Position numbers and translations under genes: made by a program. A stretch of 64,000 bases of DNA. Origin: Bacteroidaceae bacterium. GTDB lineage: Bacteria > Bacteroidota > Bacteroidia > Bacteroidales > Bacteroidaceae. Below, piece by piece: positions 1 through 8,621 of this stretch; the first letter of the stretch is position 1; every line of letters begins with the position of its first letter. The DNA lies in contig JAILPK010000012.1 of the NCBI GenBank assembly GCA_024699495.1, forward strand, positions 1 to 64,000, in the 5' to 3' direction. The notes beneath the pieces are model-generated. The model saw nothing but the letters and a program-made list of their open reading frames with translations. It did not search any database and was not told the origin of the DNA.

Positions 1-499
1 CAATCATGGGATGGGGAGCCTCAGGCGACTTCAGTACCAGCTGACCATCGGCTCTGTGGATGCCATCGGACATCACCCACCACTGACGGCCCGTATGGTC
101 CATGTAGAAATCCAACAAACTGTCGGGCAGCGCCGCCTCCATCTCCCCACACGGACAGAGTCGCTGCAGATTGTAGCAGGCGATACTCAATCGCTCCTTC
201 ACCCACAAGCGGTTGCCATCAGGATAGAGATGCGTGGCACCCTTGTAGGCAGGAAGGGGGATGAAGTCTGCTTCAGAACTGGGGATATGCGCAAAACTGA
301 TGCCATCGTAAAGGTCGATGCCATGCAGGGCCTTCATCAAGATACGTCCGTCAGGCAACTGCATCAGTTGCAACACGCTATCTTCGCTGAGTCCGTCCTG
401 ACGGTTCATGGTATAGAACACAGGCATATCCGCTTCTGCCACCTTTGCCTGCGACAGAGAAGTGTATAAGCAGAAAAGAAATACAAAAACGATGCGCAT
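1..499 (-). CDS. N-terminal part of a propeller-type periplasmic sensor (cut by window edge)
   Basis: An open frame of 166 codons runs from an ATG at 499 off the left edge. It starts with a signal peptide (MRIVFVFLFCLYTSLSQA). The mature part has repeats of the kind seen in two-component-regulator propellers: QDGLSEDSVLQLMQLPDGR, then LHGIDLYDG, and later DHTGRQWWVMSDGIHR. In Bacteroidota such N-termini usually belong to hybrid two-component sensors or to large sensor kinases that detect glycans or other envelope signals. The kinase or DNA-binding part is not in the window, so only the propeller assignment is supported. The start is set by the signal peptide; the nearest upstream in-frame ATG is followed at once by a stop. 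Confidence 0.7.
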   Translation of the reverse strand, partial: MRIVFVFLFCLYTSLSQAKVAEADMPVFYTMNRQDGLSEDSVLQLMQLPDGRILMKALHGIDLYDGISFAHIPSSEADFIPLPAYKGATHLYPDGNRLWVKERLSIACYNLQRLCPCGEMEAALPDSLLDFYMDHTGRQWWVMSDGIHRADGQLVLKSPEAPHPMI

Positions 500-668
500 T
501 TTCACATCTTTGCAATTGTATGAAAATCTATGATAATTCGAGTATTGGCTGAACGGGCATTATAATAACACTAACGCAAAACCATTTAACTATCAGATAA
601 TCCCGCAATAAAAGGAACTATAGCAGTTTGTCGCTTATGGTCTAACACTAGGTTTTGGAACCATGTTG

Positions 669-699
669 CAAAGATAGCCAAAAATACGGAAACGAGCAA
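669..699 (-). promoter_or_regulatory. putative promoter of the propeller sensor gene
   Basis: Read on the minus strand, a -7 box TATCTTTG lies at 669-676 and a weak -33-like TTG at 697-699, spacer 20. It would give a leader of about 160 nt before the start at 499. The 298-bp gap 500-797 holds nothing else I can name. Confidence 0.45.
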
Positions 700-797
700 C
701 TCAATTAATACTTATTTTTTACTTTTTCTTATTTTCAGCATAAAGCAGGCTAAAGACTGCATGGGCTGTCAATAATAATGAGGCTAAAAAAGTAGTC

Positions 798-1502
798 TTA
801 TCCGATTAAGAAAATTGCGGGGGTATGGCTGAGGTCAGGAAGCGACTGTCGCTTCCACTCTGCTATTGCGTGTATTTGAATCCATTCGTCTGCCGTCGTA
901 ATGCCAGCTGCTACACACAGTCGAGTTTGTGGACGACAGACAGAAAGAATAGCCTCAAAGAGTTTCTGGTTACGATAGGGAGTCTCTATGAACACCTGAG
1001 TCTGATGCTCAAGAACGGCCCTGTTTTCTAATTGTTTGATTCGTTTCTGGCGTTCATCTGAATCTATGGGGAGATAGCCATTGAAAGCAAAGCTCTGACC
1101 GCTAAGCCCAGATGCCATTACAGCCAAAATAATTGATGAAGGTCCAACCAATGGCACAACCCGGAATCCACGACGCTGTGCAATAGCAACCACATCTGCG
1201 CCAGGATCTGCTACTGCAGGACAGCCGGCTTCAGAAATTACACCGACTGGCAGCCCCTGTTCCAACGGCTGTAGATAAGAGGAATACAACGCAACGTCTG
1301 CATGCTTGCCCATAGGATAAAATGTGCTGCCATCAATGTCGAATGATGGATCCATGCGACGCAAGAAACGGCGGGCAGTCCTGACCTCTTCGACTATAAA
1401 ATGACGGATTCCGCTGACAATCTCCCTATTATAATCCGGCAAGACCCGTTCGTGGGATGTATCTCCAAGCGTGACAGGAATAAGGTATAAAGCTGCCTCC
1501 AT
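798..1502 (-). CDS. RsmI-like SAM-dependent methyltransferase (tetrapyrrole-methylase fold)
   Basis: A 234-residue protein of the TP-methylase superfamily, closest in look to RsmI, which 2'-O-methylates C1402 of 16S rRNA. Visible family motifs are SEAGCPAVADPG (about residues 90-101) and VPLVGPSSIILAVMASGLSG, which build the SAM pocket. It is shorter than classical RsmI and lacks the extra C-terminal domain; Bacteroidota carry this short form as a paralogue, so the exact target is uncertain. I start at the ATG at 1502 (MEAALYLIPV) rather than a TTG two codons upstream. It lies 11 bp after the GldB-like gene and is probably cotranscribed with it. Confidence 0.8.
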   Translation of the reverse strand: MEAALYLIPVTLGDTSHERVLPDYNREIVSGIRHFIVEEVRTARRFLRRMDPSFDIDGSTFYPMGKHADVALYSSYLQPLEQGLPVGVISEAGCPAVADPGADVVAIAQRRGFRVVPLVGPSSIILAVMASGLSGQSFAFNGYLPIDSDERQKRIKQLENRAVLEHQTQVFIETPYRNQKLFEAILSVCRPQTRLCVAAGITTADEWIQIHAIAEWKRQSLPDLSHTPAIFLIG

Positions 1503-1513
1503 AAACAAAACTG

Positions 1514-2326
1514 TTAGTCTTTCATTTGCAACAGCTGAAGAACTGTTGTTTGGGGATTCTCTTTCATGTAGGCATCAACTTTTACCAGCCACGGACTTAT
1601 ATCGATGTCCTTTTTTGTGTCACGATTGGAAGGAATACTGTTGCGGGGCGGTATTCCAAGGATGTGCGCAACGACCCAATGCACTCGGGCAATAGAGCGC
1701 GGCAATTTAGAATCCATTTTAGGCGTTTCTGGCGACACATAGGAATAAAGAAGATAGAATGTAAGCGCATCTGCCACAATATTATCCCGCGTCATTGACT
1801 TCAACTGATTAGCATGAAAATATCTGCGATAAGGCGGATAGTCTTCCCCAAGATATTTATCAAGACTAATACCTATAAGAGTATCATAAACCACAATACT
1901 CTGCCGAAGACAAGAAATCTGAGTATATACATGAGGAATCGGGAAGTCTGGATCCTCCTTTTTCATACGGTCGAAAGCAAGTGTTAAGCCCTCCTCTATA
2001 TCACTCATATCAGCATACTGTCTATGGACTTCTTCCAGCAGCAACTGAACAGTAGAATCAAGATAAAAATAACGAAGACGCTGCTCAACATCGGGCTCTT
2101 CCACACTACCAATATCCAAAACATCCTCTATGAGCAACTTAGTCTGCTGAGGATACTGCGTGTTCATCTTTTGCAACGAAGTATAACTCCCCAATGACAC
2201 ATACTCATCCAGAACGCGATCGAAGCGATCCACCCGCACTTTTTCCTTTGTACCCGCACCTTTACAGCCCCAAATAAAGGCTGCCAGAAGCAGGCAGAAG
2301 AGAGGAAACAGATGGCGAGCACGCAT
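1514..2326 (-). CDS. GldB-family lipoprotein
   Basis: A 270-residue lipoprotein with a type II signal peptide ending in a lipobox (IWGC, Cys21). The body matches the GldB-like family: the stretch CLRQSIVVYDTLIGISLDKY followed by LGEDYPPYRRYF is the most conserved part. In gliding Flavobacteria GldB is needed for motility; in non-gliding Bacteroidales the protein is kept but its role is not known, perhaps in envelope or gliding-type secretion. It is upstream of, and likely in operon with, the RsmI-like gene. The promoter is probably just upstream of 2326, but I see no clean -7 box there. Confidence 0.78.
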   Translation of the reverse strand: MRARHLFPLFCLLLAAFIWGCKGAGTKEKVRVDRFDRVLDEYVSLGSYTSLQKMNTQYPQQTKLLIEDVLDIGSVEEPDVEQRLRYFYLDSTVQLLLEEVHRQYADMSDIEEGLTLAFDRMKKEDPDFPIPHVYTQISCLRQSIVVYDTLIGISLDKYLGEDYPPYRRYFHANQLKSMTRDNIVADALTFYLLYSYVSPETPKMDSKLPRSIARVHWVVAHILGIPPRNSIPSNRDTKKDIDISPWLVKVDAYMKENPQTTVLQLLQMKD

Positions 2327-2470
2327 GAGATTAGTATTATTTTTGTTAAATCCGCTGCAAATTTAACAGTAATTTACCAAACTACCAAAAATAATGCTAA
2401 GAAAAGTAAATATTTAGATTGATAAATATATTAGAGATGCTATTTTATAAAAGATTAGAGCATATAAAAC

Positions 2471-2507
2471 AAAAAAGGCCTCACTCACGTGAAGCCCCTA
2501 ACCTTTT
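2471..2507 (-). terminator. terminator of the small lipoprotein gene
   Basis: Minus-strand stem GGCTTCAC / GTGAGGCC (one G-T pair) with a GTGA loop, directly followed by TTTTTT (2471-2476). It lies 30-70 bp after the stop of the gene at 2539. Confidence 0.8.
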
Positions 2508-2538
2508 ATTGTTCGGTCAGAACGTCGCTTTCTATTGC

Positions 2539-2727
2539 TTACTGAGCAACAACAGCGCTGTCAACTACTGTGGTGTCAGCAACAGCTGCAGTGTCAACAA
2601 CTTCCTCCTGAGCGGTGGTGTCTTCGCAGAGAGTATCACAACCCTCAGCGTTGTTAGCTGTTTGGTTACCGCAAGAAGCGAAGGTCATAGCGAGAACTGC
2701 TACGAACATAAATGCTACCTTTTTCAT
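2539..2727 (-). CDS. small Thr/Val/Asp-rich lipoprotein
   Basis: A 62-residue secreted protein: MKKVAFMFVAVLAMTFASC is a lipoprotein signal with the Cys at position 19. The mature part of about 43 residues is low complexity, dominated by D, T, V, A and E, with repeats of the type VVDTAAVADTTVVDSAVVAQ. No family is recognised. Similar tiny acidic lipoproteins are common in Bacteroidales and are often strongly expressed. The open frame extends 15 codons upstream, but the putative promoter at 2781 and the signal peptide favour the ATG at 2727. It has its own promoter and terminator, so it is monocistronic. Confidence 0.72.
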   Translation of the reverse strand: MKKVAFMFVAVLAMTFASCGNQTANNAEGCDTLCEDTTAQEEVVDTAAVADTTVVDSAVVAQ

Positions 2728-2780
2728 TTTCTTTTGCTTTTTTTTAATCTGTAAAACAACTATGCGTTTCAAAAACGCTG

Positions 2781-2788
2781 CAAAGATA
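2781..2788 (-). promoter_or_regulatory. -7 box of the small lipoprotein gene
   Basis: TATCTTTG on the minus strand, 54 bp upstream of the start codon at 2727. No clear TTTG -33 box is visible at the usual distance. Confidence 0.5.
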
Positions 2789-2958
2789 CGTACTTTTTGA
2801 ATAGGTTGTATCTCTGAATGGCATTTTTTTTCAAACTTTTTTTGCTTATTTTTATAAATGCCTGCAAATCAACAACATATATTCACACCTCAGAATTGCT
2901 ATTTTGGGCCTCAAACACAAAAATAACTATTTCTGCAGCATATTAGCCAAAAAAGCAT

Positions 2959-2966
2959 TACCTTTG
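2959..2966 (+). promoter_or_regulatory. -7 box upstream of mtaB
   Basis: TACCTTTG, about 90 bp before the GTG start at 3058. The -33 region is A/T-rich without a clear TTTG. Confidence 0.5.
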
Positions 2967-3057
2967 TACCCGTCAATTTAGAAGACATTTTTTCCAAAAC
3001 AGATCAGAATGGTGTATCTTCAGTATTATACAACAATTATTAATATAATGTACGCGC

Positions 3058-4401
3058 GTGAGTAACATATCTCCCTTTACCGGTAAGCTTGCAGCCTATT
3101 ATACACTTGGCTGCAAGCTCAATTTTGCAGAGACGAGCACCATAGGCCAGCAACTTAAGGCGGTTGGCGTTCGCACGGCCCATTCTGGCGAACGGGCAGA
3201 TATATGTGTTATCAACACCTGTAGCGTAACTGAAGTCGCCGACCACAAATGCAGACAGGCCATTCACCGTTTGGCGCGCCAACATCCGGGGGCCTTTATT
3301 GTGGTTACCGGCTGCTATGCCCAACTTAAGCCAGATCAGGTTTCCGGGATTGAAGGTGTGGACCTCGTACTAGGAGCAAACGAGAAAGGGGATATATTAC
3401 GATACCTGGAAGAGCGTTTGTCTATACCTGGCGAGGAACGGGCATCACTGTCTCATGACTGGCATACAGTTCGCACCAAGGAGATTACCCGCTTTATGCC
3501 ATCCTGTTCGCGGGGAGAACGAACCCGTTTCTTTCTGAAAGTACAAGACGGCTGTGATTACTACTGCACGTATTGTACAATACCGTTCGCCCGTGGCCGC
3601 AGTCGGAACGGAAGTATCAAGTCCATAGTGGAGCAGGCTAAGAAAGCCGTTACAGAAGGAGGTAAGGAGATTGTAATAACCGGTGTGAACATCGGAGACT
3701 TCGGTCGCACGACCAACGAACAGTTTATTGATCTTCTTAGGGAACTTGACAAGGTTGAAGGTATCGAGCGCTATCGGATATCAAGCATTGAACCGAATCT
3801 GCTAACAGACGAGATTATTGCTTTCTGCGCCCAAAGCCGTGCGTTCATGCCTCATTTCCACATCCCGCTCCAAAGCGGTTCGGATGAGGTTCTTAGGCTA
3901 ATGCATCGCAAATATGACACCGCGCTGTTCCGGAAAAAGGTGGAACTGGTGTTGTCATTAATGCCAGATGCCTTCATAGGAGTTGATGTAATAGTCGGCA
4001 CTCGCGGTGAGACGACAGAAGCTTTCGAAGAGTCCGTTCGTTTCATTGAGAGTCTGCAAATAGCCCAGCTCCACGTATTCAGCTACTCTGAACGCCCTGG
4101 AACAGCAGCCCTAAGAATACCGAATCCCGTCAGTCCGGAAGAAAAGCACGAACGGAGCACACGCCTGATTGCAATCTCCGAAGAAAAGACCCGCTTATTC
4201 TACGAACGGTTTATAGGTGAGTCGCGTCCCGTGCTCTTGGAACGCGGCCGAAAACCTGGTCTGCTCAGCGGGCACACCGACAATTATATACGTGTTGAAT
4301 GTACTGCCGGAGACCGTTTACGGGACAACACCATCCACCACCTCCGCCTCGGCGAATGGAATGAGAAGCATGACTCTCTCATAGGAAGTTCCATAATTTA
4401 A
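3058..4401 (+). CDS. mtaB: tRNA threonylcarbamoyladenosine methylthiotransferase MtaB
   Basis: A 447-residue radical-SAM methylthiotransferase that converts t6A37 of tRNA to ms2t6A. The N-terminal UPF0004 domain has the three cluster cysteines (Cys19 in TLGCKLN, Cys55 in NTCSVT, Cys86 in TGCYAQ). The radical-SAM cluster is C-x3-C-x2-C at 166-173 (CDYYCTYC). The region after about residue 380 fits the TRAM RNA-binding domain. TLGCKLNFAET is the signature separating MtaB from MiaB, which has TxGCQMN. The start is a GTG: the ATG at 3049 runs into a stop after five codons. It is followed by a glycosyltransferase gene 95 bp away. Confidence 0.93.
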   Translation: MSNISPFTGKLAAYYTLGCKLNFAETSTIGQQLKAVGVRTAHSGERADICVINTCSVTEVADHKCRQAIHRLARQHPGAFIVVTGCYAQLKPDQVSGIEGVDLVLGANEKGDILRYLEERLSIPGEERASLSHDWHTVRTKEITRFMPSCSRGERTRFFLKVQDGCDYYCTYCTIPFARGRSRNGSIKSIVEQAKKAVTEGGKEIVITGVNIGDFGRTTNEQFIDLLRELDKVEGIERYRISSIEPNLLTDEIIAFCAQSRAFMPHFHIPLQSGSDEVLRLMHRKYDTALFRKKVELVLSLMPDAFIGVDVIVGTRGETTEAFEESVRFIESLQIAQLHVFSYSERPGTAALRIPNPVSPEEKHERSTRLIAISEEKTRLFYERFIGESRPVLLERGRKPGLLSGHTDNYIRVECTAGDRLRDNTIHHLRLGEWNEKHDSLIGSSII

Positions 4402-4496
4402 ATAGAATCTTCATTGGATTCATCATATACATACTGATTGCGAAAACGTGTCGCGTAATAAGATAACTCGCATAAGGAAAACAAAAGTAAACAAAG

Positions 4497-5552
4497 ATGA
4501 AAACAGCAATAGTAATATTGAACTGGAACGGGGAAGCAATGTTGAAGCGTTTTCTGCCGAGTGTGGCAGAGAACAGCGAAGATGCACTCATCGTTGTTGC
4601 AGACAACGGCAGCACAGACAATTCACGTAATCTCGTCACCAATGAATTCCCTGATGTGGTGTGGCTTCAGTTGGATAAGAACTACGGATTTGCCGAAGGA
4701 TACAACAAAGCCCTTCAGATGCTTGACGCATATTGTGCGGCCGCAAGCCCAGCCGTCCCCCTCCCCCAATATTACATGCTTTTAAACAGCGATGTGGAAA
4801 CGCCAGCTGGATGGCTAAAAAAACTTGAGGACTACATGGATGCCAATGATGACGTAGCTGCATGCCAGCCTAAACTGATTAGTGATGCTGTACGTTCCGA
4901 TTTCGAATACGCCGGAGCTGCCGGAGGATTTATTGACCGTCTGGGCTATCCCTTCTGTCGGGGACGGATGTTCAATACTTTAGAGTGCGACAATGGTCAG
5001 TATGACACTGTAACTGACATCTTTTGGGCCACAGGAGCAGCTCTTATGATACGAAGGGAGGCGTATTGGGGAGTGGGAGGACTGGATGGACGCTTCTTTG
5101 CCCATCAGGAAGAGATAGATCTATGCTGGAGACTCAAAGCTCGCGGACAGCGAATCGTATGCGTCCCCCAAAGTGCCGTTTATCATGTTGGTGGCGGGAC
5201 TCTGCCAAAGGAAAATCCCCAAAAGACATTCCTTAATTTCCGCAACAACTTATTGCTTCTATACAAAAATCTGCCAGAGAATCAACTTGGTTCTGTAATG
5301 CGCTGGCGCAGATGGTTAGATGCACTTGCCTCCTTCTCTTTCCTTGCCAAAGGCGAGTGGAAAAGTTTTTGTGCAGTATGGAAAGGGCGCCGCGCTTATT
5401 ATCATATGCGCCAAGACTTCATCAAAGACCGTTCTGCCAATCTCTCACAGACCATCTGCCCTACCCCTGCCGGTTTCTATCAGGGCTCTATCCTCGCAGA
5501 CTACTATCTGAGAGGGAAGAAGAAATGGAATCAATTGTTCATAGTATCATAG
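4497..5552 (+). CDS. family 2 glycosyltransferase
   Basis: A 351-residue GT-A glycosyltransferase. The N-terminus MKTAIVILNWNGEAMLKRF is the typical Rossmann strand and NWNG turn of rhamnosyl- and galactosyl-type GT2 enzymes. The metal and sugar-nucleotide motif is LLNSDVETP (about residues 96-104), and the acceptor-side motif GGLDGRFFAHQEEIDLCWRL carries the conserved ED-like acidic pair. There is no signal peptide and no clear multi-spanning region, so it acts on the cytosolic membrane face, probably building a surface glycan. No other glycan genes are beside it, so its donor and acceptor cannot be inferred. It has no -7 box of its own and may be read from mtaB. Confidence 0.85.
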   Translation: MKTAIVILNWNGEAMLKRFLPSVAENSEDALIVVADNGSTDNSRNLVTNEFPDVVWLQLDKNYGFAEGYNKALQMLDAYCAAASPAVPLPQYYMLLNSDVETPAGWLKKLEDYMDANDDVAACQPKLISDAVRSDFEYAGAAGGFIDRLGYPFCRGRMFNTLECDNGQYDTVTDIFWATGAALMIRREAYWGVGGLDGRFFAHQEEIDLCWRLKARGQRIVCVPQSAVYHVGGGTLPKENPQKTFLNFRNNLLLLYKNLPENQLGSVMRWRRWLDALASFSFLAKGEWKSFCAVWKGRRAYYHMRQDFIKDRSANLSQTICPTPAGFYQGSILADYYLRGKKKWNQLFIVS

Positions 5553-6240
5553 TGACATAGACCGATAAGAAATAAGCCATGGCGGAAATCAGATTCACTC
5601 GGTACCCTAAACGTAAGCGAACTGACAGGGAAAAGAGTTTTTCCTATTTTATTTCATTTTTCCCCGCACCATTTTGGTGGCCCAGTCCTCGGCCTTCAGA
5701 GCTAAGTCTTTAGCATCCCGCTCTTGTGTATCTCACCATTTAGCGATTCACGATTGAGCGCCACTCTCGTGCCCTCATCCTTCAATGGTCAGTCCATTCT
5801 GCAGCCTTTTGTCTTTTGTCATTTTAGCTCGCCACAACATCAGGAAATGGAGAAAACAGCAGGCCTCGCCTCAATTTGCCCTGTATCTTACCTCTCTATT
5901 CTACACATTTATGGCAAAATCACTTTGCATCCCGCATCACAACTCCACTTACTTAAATCCACATCTCTTCGCATTAAAGCACACAAGCAAATACACCTTG
6001 ATGTAATGTATATTACACCTCGATGTAAAGTACAATAGACCTTGATGTATTGCTGCATAGACCCCGATGTATTTTGACACAAGTATCCTATGATCGTGTT
6101 CTCTAGTTTGTTATGCTGAAGAGAAGGTCCTTATGCTTAAAGCGAACTGCTATATTGCGTTATGCGGTTTAGTTTAAAAGTCTTTGTTCCCCAATATATC
6201 AAAGTCAAGAAAATCGGGTATCAAAGAGGCTTAGCCCACA
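5553..6240 (+). other. gene-free stretch with possible terminator and tandem repeat
   Basis: About 690 bp between convergent genes without a credible gene. A short hairpin GGAAAA-GAG-TTTTTCC at 5629-5644 followed by T-rich sequence may end the glycosyltransferase transcript. The second half holds a four-unit tandem array (5993-6080, listed separately). Short open frames here have no family signal and atypical composition. Confidence 0.6.
5993..6080 (+). repeat. four-unit 22-bp tandem array, family GATGTA
   Basis: Four successive 22-bp units begin at 5993, 6015, 6037 and 6059. The conserved half is A(C/G)ACC(T/C)(T/C)GATGTA; the other half varies. Units are exactly 22 bp with no unique spacers. 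The best units elsewhere contain the inverted pair ATACA...TGTAT. The same unit recurs at 43730-43797. It ends about 160 bp before the 3' end of the preA-like gene. Confidence 0.85.
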
Positions 6241-7710
6241 TCAATCAGACTTGATTTTACTTTTGTTTATCCTCTTTGACAGGCCTATAGCACCCGTCGG
6301 ACAAACGAGACGGCATAAATGACAGCCTACACATTTTGTGCCTACGACACGTGGCTGACGCTTCTCTTCATCAAACATTATAGCCTGATGTCCGCCGTCC
6401 GCACAGGATATATAACATCTGCCACAACCGATGCATCGTTCGCGGTCGATCTTCGGATATACCATTGTTTCACGGTCGAGGTCGGATGGCAAAACGAAAT
6501 TTGACAATTCCTCCCCTACAATATCCTCCAAATGCTCTTTGCCACATTCTTGCATATAAGTCTGCAAGCCCAATATAAGGTCGTCAATTATTCGGTAACC
6601 ATATTGCATTACAGCTGTACAAATCTGCACATTACGACATCCCAACTGAATAAATTCAAGTGCATCACGCCAAGTTTCGATGCCGCCTATGCCGCTAAAC
6701 TGTACATTCTTCATTATAGGATTAACTGCCATTTCATAGATATAGCGTAGAGCTATTGGCTTCACTGCGCGACCAGAATAGCCAGACACCGTCTGCTTAC
6801 TGCTGACAACAGCCTGCGGCGACATTGTGATACTTTTTATTGTATTTATGGCCGAAATCGCATCCGCACCCGCAAAGTAGGCCCCCATGGCAGGCTGGTT
6901 GATTTGCGTGATGTTAGGAGTCATCTTTGGTATTACAGGAATCTTAACATTGCGCTTCACGTATGCCGTATAGAATGTAACTAGTTCCGCATTCTGTCCG
7001 ACGTCGCTACCCATGCCTGAAAGACGCATTTGAGGACATGAGAAGTTCAGCTCTACAGCATCACAGCCGACTTCTTCTGCAATTTTTGCCAGTTCAATCC
7101 ACTCCTCTTCGAACTGGCCCATGATGGATGCAACGATAATTTTTGTGGGATAATTCTGCTTCAGACGGCGCAATATTTCAAAATCAACCTCATAAGGATT
7201 TTCTGACAGCTGCTCCATATTGCGGAAGCCATAGAAGGACGCACCTTCTTTAACAGCATCAAAGCGTGGTGACACCTCACGTATATCTTGCTTACAGATG
7301 GTCTTGTAAAACACACCGGCCCACCCGGCCTCAAATGCCCGCGCCACCATCTCATAGTTGGTGCATATTGCGGAGGAAGCAAGGAAAAACGGGTTTTCAC
7401 AAGCGATGCCACAAAAAGTAATGCCAAGAGAAGGGAGCGGTGTATTTTTTGTGGTGGAACATGCATCTTTGCAACAGACAGAGTGATGTAGTTCGCTGAT
7501 TCTTATTGGGCGGTCATAATGAATACAAGCCTGTTCTGCCAGCTGTAGGTCTTTATCTGTACAAGCTTCGAACCAACGCCATGCATTTTTCGAGTTGTCG
7601 AATCTAATTGCACGTATAGCTCGTGCCGGATCACCGTTTGCACACGCTTTAGTGCAAGGTGCGTCCATGCACAACAGGCAACGTGCCGCCTCTTCCTGGA
7701 TGTGAAGCAT
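6241..7710 (-). CDS. preA: PreA-type dihydropyrimidine dehydrogenase with extra N-terminal Fe-S domain
   Basis: A 489-residue flavoprotein. Residues about 95-395 form the FMN TIM barrel of PreA (ITFCGIACENPFFLAS, NFSCPQMRLSGMGSDVGQ, VSGYSGRAVKPIALRYI, GIGGIETWRDALEF). Two 4Fe-4S motifs close the protein: CIGCGRCYISC and CVGCHLCRLVCP. PreA reduces uracil and thymine with electrons delivered by PreT. Here about 85 residues precede the barrel and carry a cysteine set (CLLCMDAPCTKAC, then DPARAIRAIRF) like the Fer4_20 domain normally found in PreT, GltD or DPYD. No FAD/NAD(P)H domain and no PreT gene is next to it. Function could be pyrimidine reduction or a related flavin reaction; the electron partner is unknown. 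Confidence 0.85.
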   Translation of the reverse strand: MLHIQEEAARCLLCMDAPCTKACANGDPARAIRAIRFDNSKNAWRWFEACTDKDLQLAEQACIHYDRPIRISELHHSVCCKDACSTTKNTPLPSLGITFCGIACENPFFLASSAICTNYEMVARAFEAGWAGVFYKTICKQDIREVSPRFDAVKEGASFYGFRNMEQLSENPYEVDFEILRRLKQNYPTKIIVASIMGQFEEEWIELAKIAEEVGCDAVELNFSCPQMRLSGMGSDVGQNAELVTFYTAYVKRNVKIPVIPKMTPNITQINQPAMGAYFAGADAISAINTIKSITMSPQAVVSSKQTVSGYSGRAVKPIALRYIYEMAVNPIMKNVQFSGIGGIETWRDALEFIQLGCRNVQICTAVMQYGYRIIDDLILGLQTYMQECGKEHLEDIVGEELSNFVLPSDLDRETMVYPKIDRERCIGCGRCYISCADGGHQAIMFDEEKRQPRVVGTKCVGCHLCRLVCPTGAIGLSKRINKSKIKSD

Positions 7711-7970
7711 ACTTCAGTTAGTTTATAAGGTTGAAAAGATTGCCAAAAATAATCATAAATATTAAATGTGATTAGTTTTAACTATGAAAATTAAGGAATA
7801 TTATAACAAGTGAGACAATGGCAAAACCTATAAACACTCCATATACTATAAAAATCCGGCAATTGCCAATCAAACTAACCAGGCAGTATATTGAAGGAAT
7901 GTAAACCGAATGCCTTGAAGATGTGCCAACCATTTAATAGCATAAAGAATACATTGAACAGGCACAAAAG

Positions 7971-8010
7971 TAAAACCACGCCATGAATTATTAATCCATG
8001 ACGTGGTTTA
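7971..8010 (-). terminator. terminator of the rpsF-rpsR-rplI operon
   Basis: Minus-strand hairpin AAACCACG ... CGTGGTTT (arms 8002-8009 and 7973-7980) extended inward by CATG/CATG, followed by TTTTACTTTTG. It is 50 bp past the rplI stop. The rest of the 350-bp gap 7711-8060 is AT-rich and shows no gene or clear promoter. Confidence 0.85.
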
Positions 8011-8060
8011 CTTGAATTCATGCCTTTATTGGCTTAAAGGCACGGATTAAGAGTTCTGTC

Positions 8061-8600
8061 TTATGCTTCCTCAGTGGCTTCGCTTTCCTCAACAGGTTCT
8101 TCTGTTGCGGGTTCAGCCGCAGGTGCTGGTGCAGCCTCCTTAGCAGGAGCTGCCACAGGAGCATCGCCAACCACAGTAACCGGGATGACTACAGAAACCT
8201 CCTTATGCAGACGAACGGTAGCTGTGTGTTCACCAACGGTCTTAACATCCTTGATGGTAATGAGCTTGCGGTCAATCTCAAAACCGAGTTTTGCAAGTTC
8301 GTTGGCAATCTGTACATTGTTAACGCTGCCAAAGATGGTACCGGTGCTGCTTACCTTTGCTGTAATTGTGAGAGCAACGCCTTCGAGTTTTGCTGCCTGA
8401 GCCTCTGCGTCGGCCTTGATCTTAGCCAGTTTGAGGGCTTTCTGCTTAATCATCTCGGCAAGCTGCTTCTTAGCGCTCTCTGAAGCGATGACAGCCTTGC
8501 CGGTAGGAATAAGATAGTTACGTCCGTACCCAGACTTAACATTCACAATGTCGTACTTGTAACCCAAGCCGATCACGTCTTCTTTCAGAATTATTTCCAT
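8061..8600 (-). CDS. rplI: 50S ribosomal protein L9 with acidic Ala/Pro tail
   Basis: Residues 1-148 are ordinary L9: N-terminal 23S-binding domain MEIILKEDVIGLGYKYD and GYGRNYLIPTGKA, the long connecting helix rich in K/A, and the C-terminal domain GTIFGSVNNVQIA...IDRKLITI. L9 bridges ribosomes and helps keep the reading frame. About 30 residues follow the normal end and consist of Ala, Pro and Glu (APAKEAAPAPAAEPATEEP and onward), giving 179 residues against the usual 147-150. It is the last gene of the S6-S18-L9 operon, 21 bp after rpsR. Confidence 0.95.
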   Translation of the reverse strand: MEIILKEDVIGLGYKYDIVNVKSGYGRNYLIPTGKAVIASESAKKQLAEMIKQKALKLAKIKADAEAQAAKLEGVALTITAKVSSTGTIFGSVNNVQIANELAKLGFEIDRKLITIKDVKTVGEHTATVRLHKEVSVVIPVTVVGDAPVAAPAKEAAPAPAAEPATEEPVEESEATEEA

Positions 8601-8621
8601 ATTACTTATTCCTCCTTTGGT

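Noticed and set aside
5553-6240. tRNA or other stable RNA gene
   Set aside because: No cloverleaf, T-loop GTTCRANNC or CCA end was found here or in the other gaps of more than 300 bp.
7161-7466. Second minus-strand frame within the preA gene
   Set aside because: Shifted-frame shadow without start signal or domain; the PreA frame is continuous with no frameshift.
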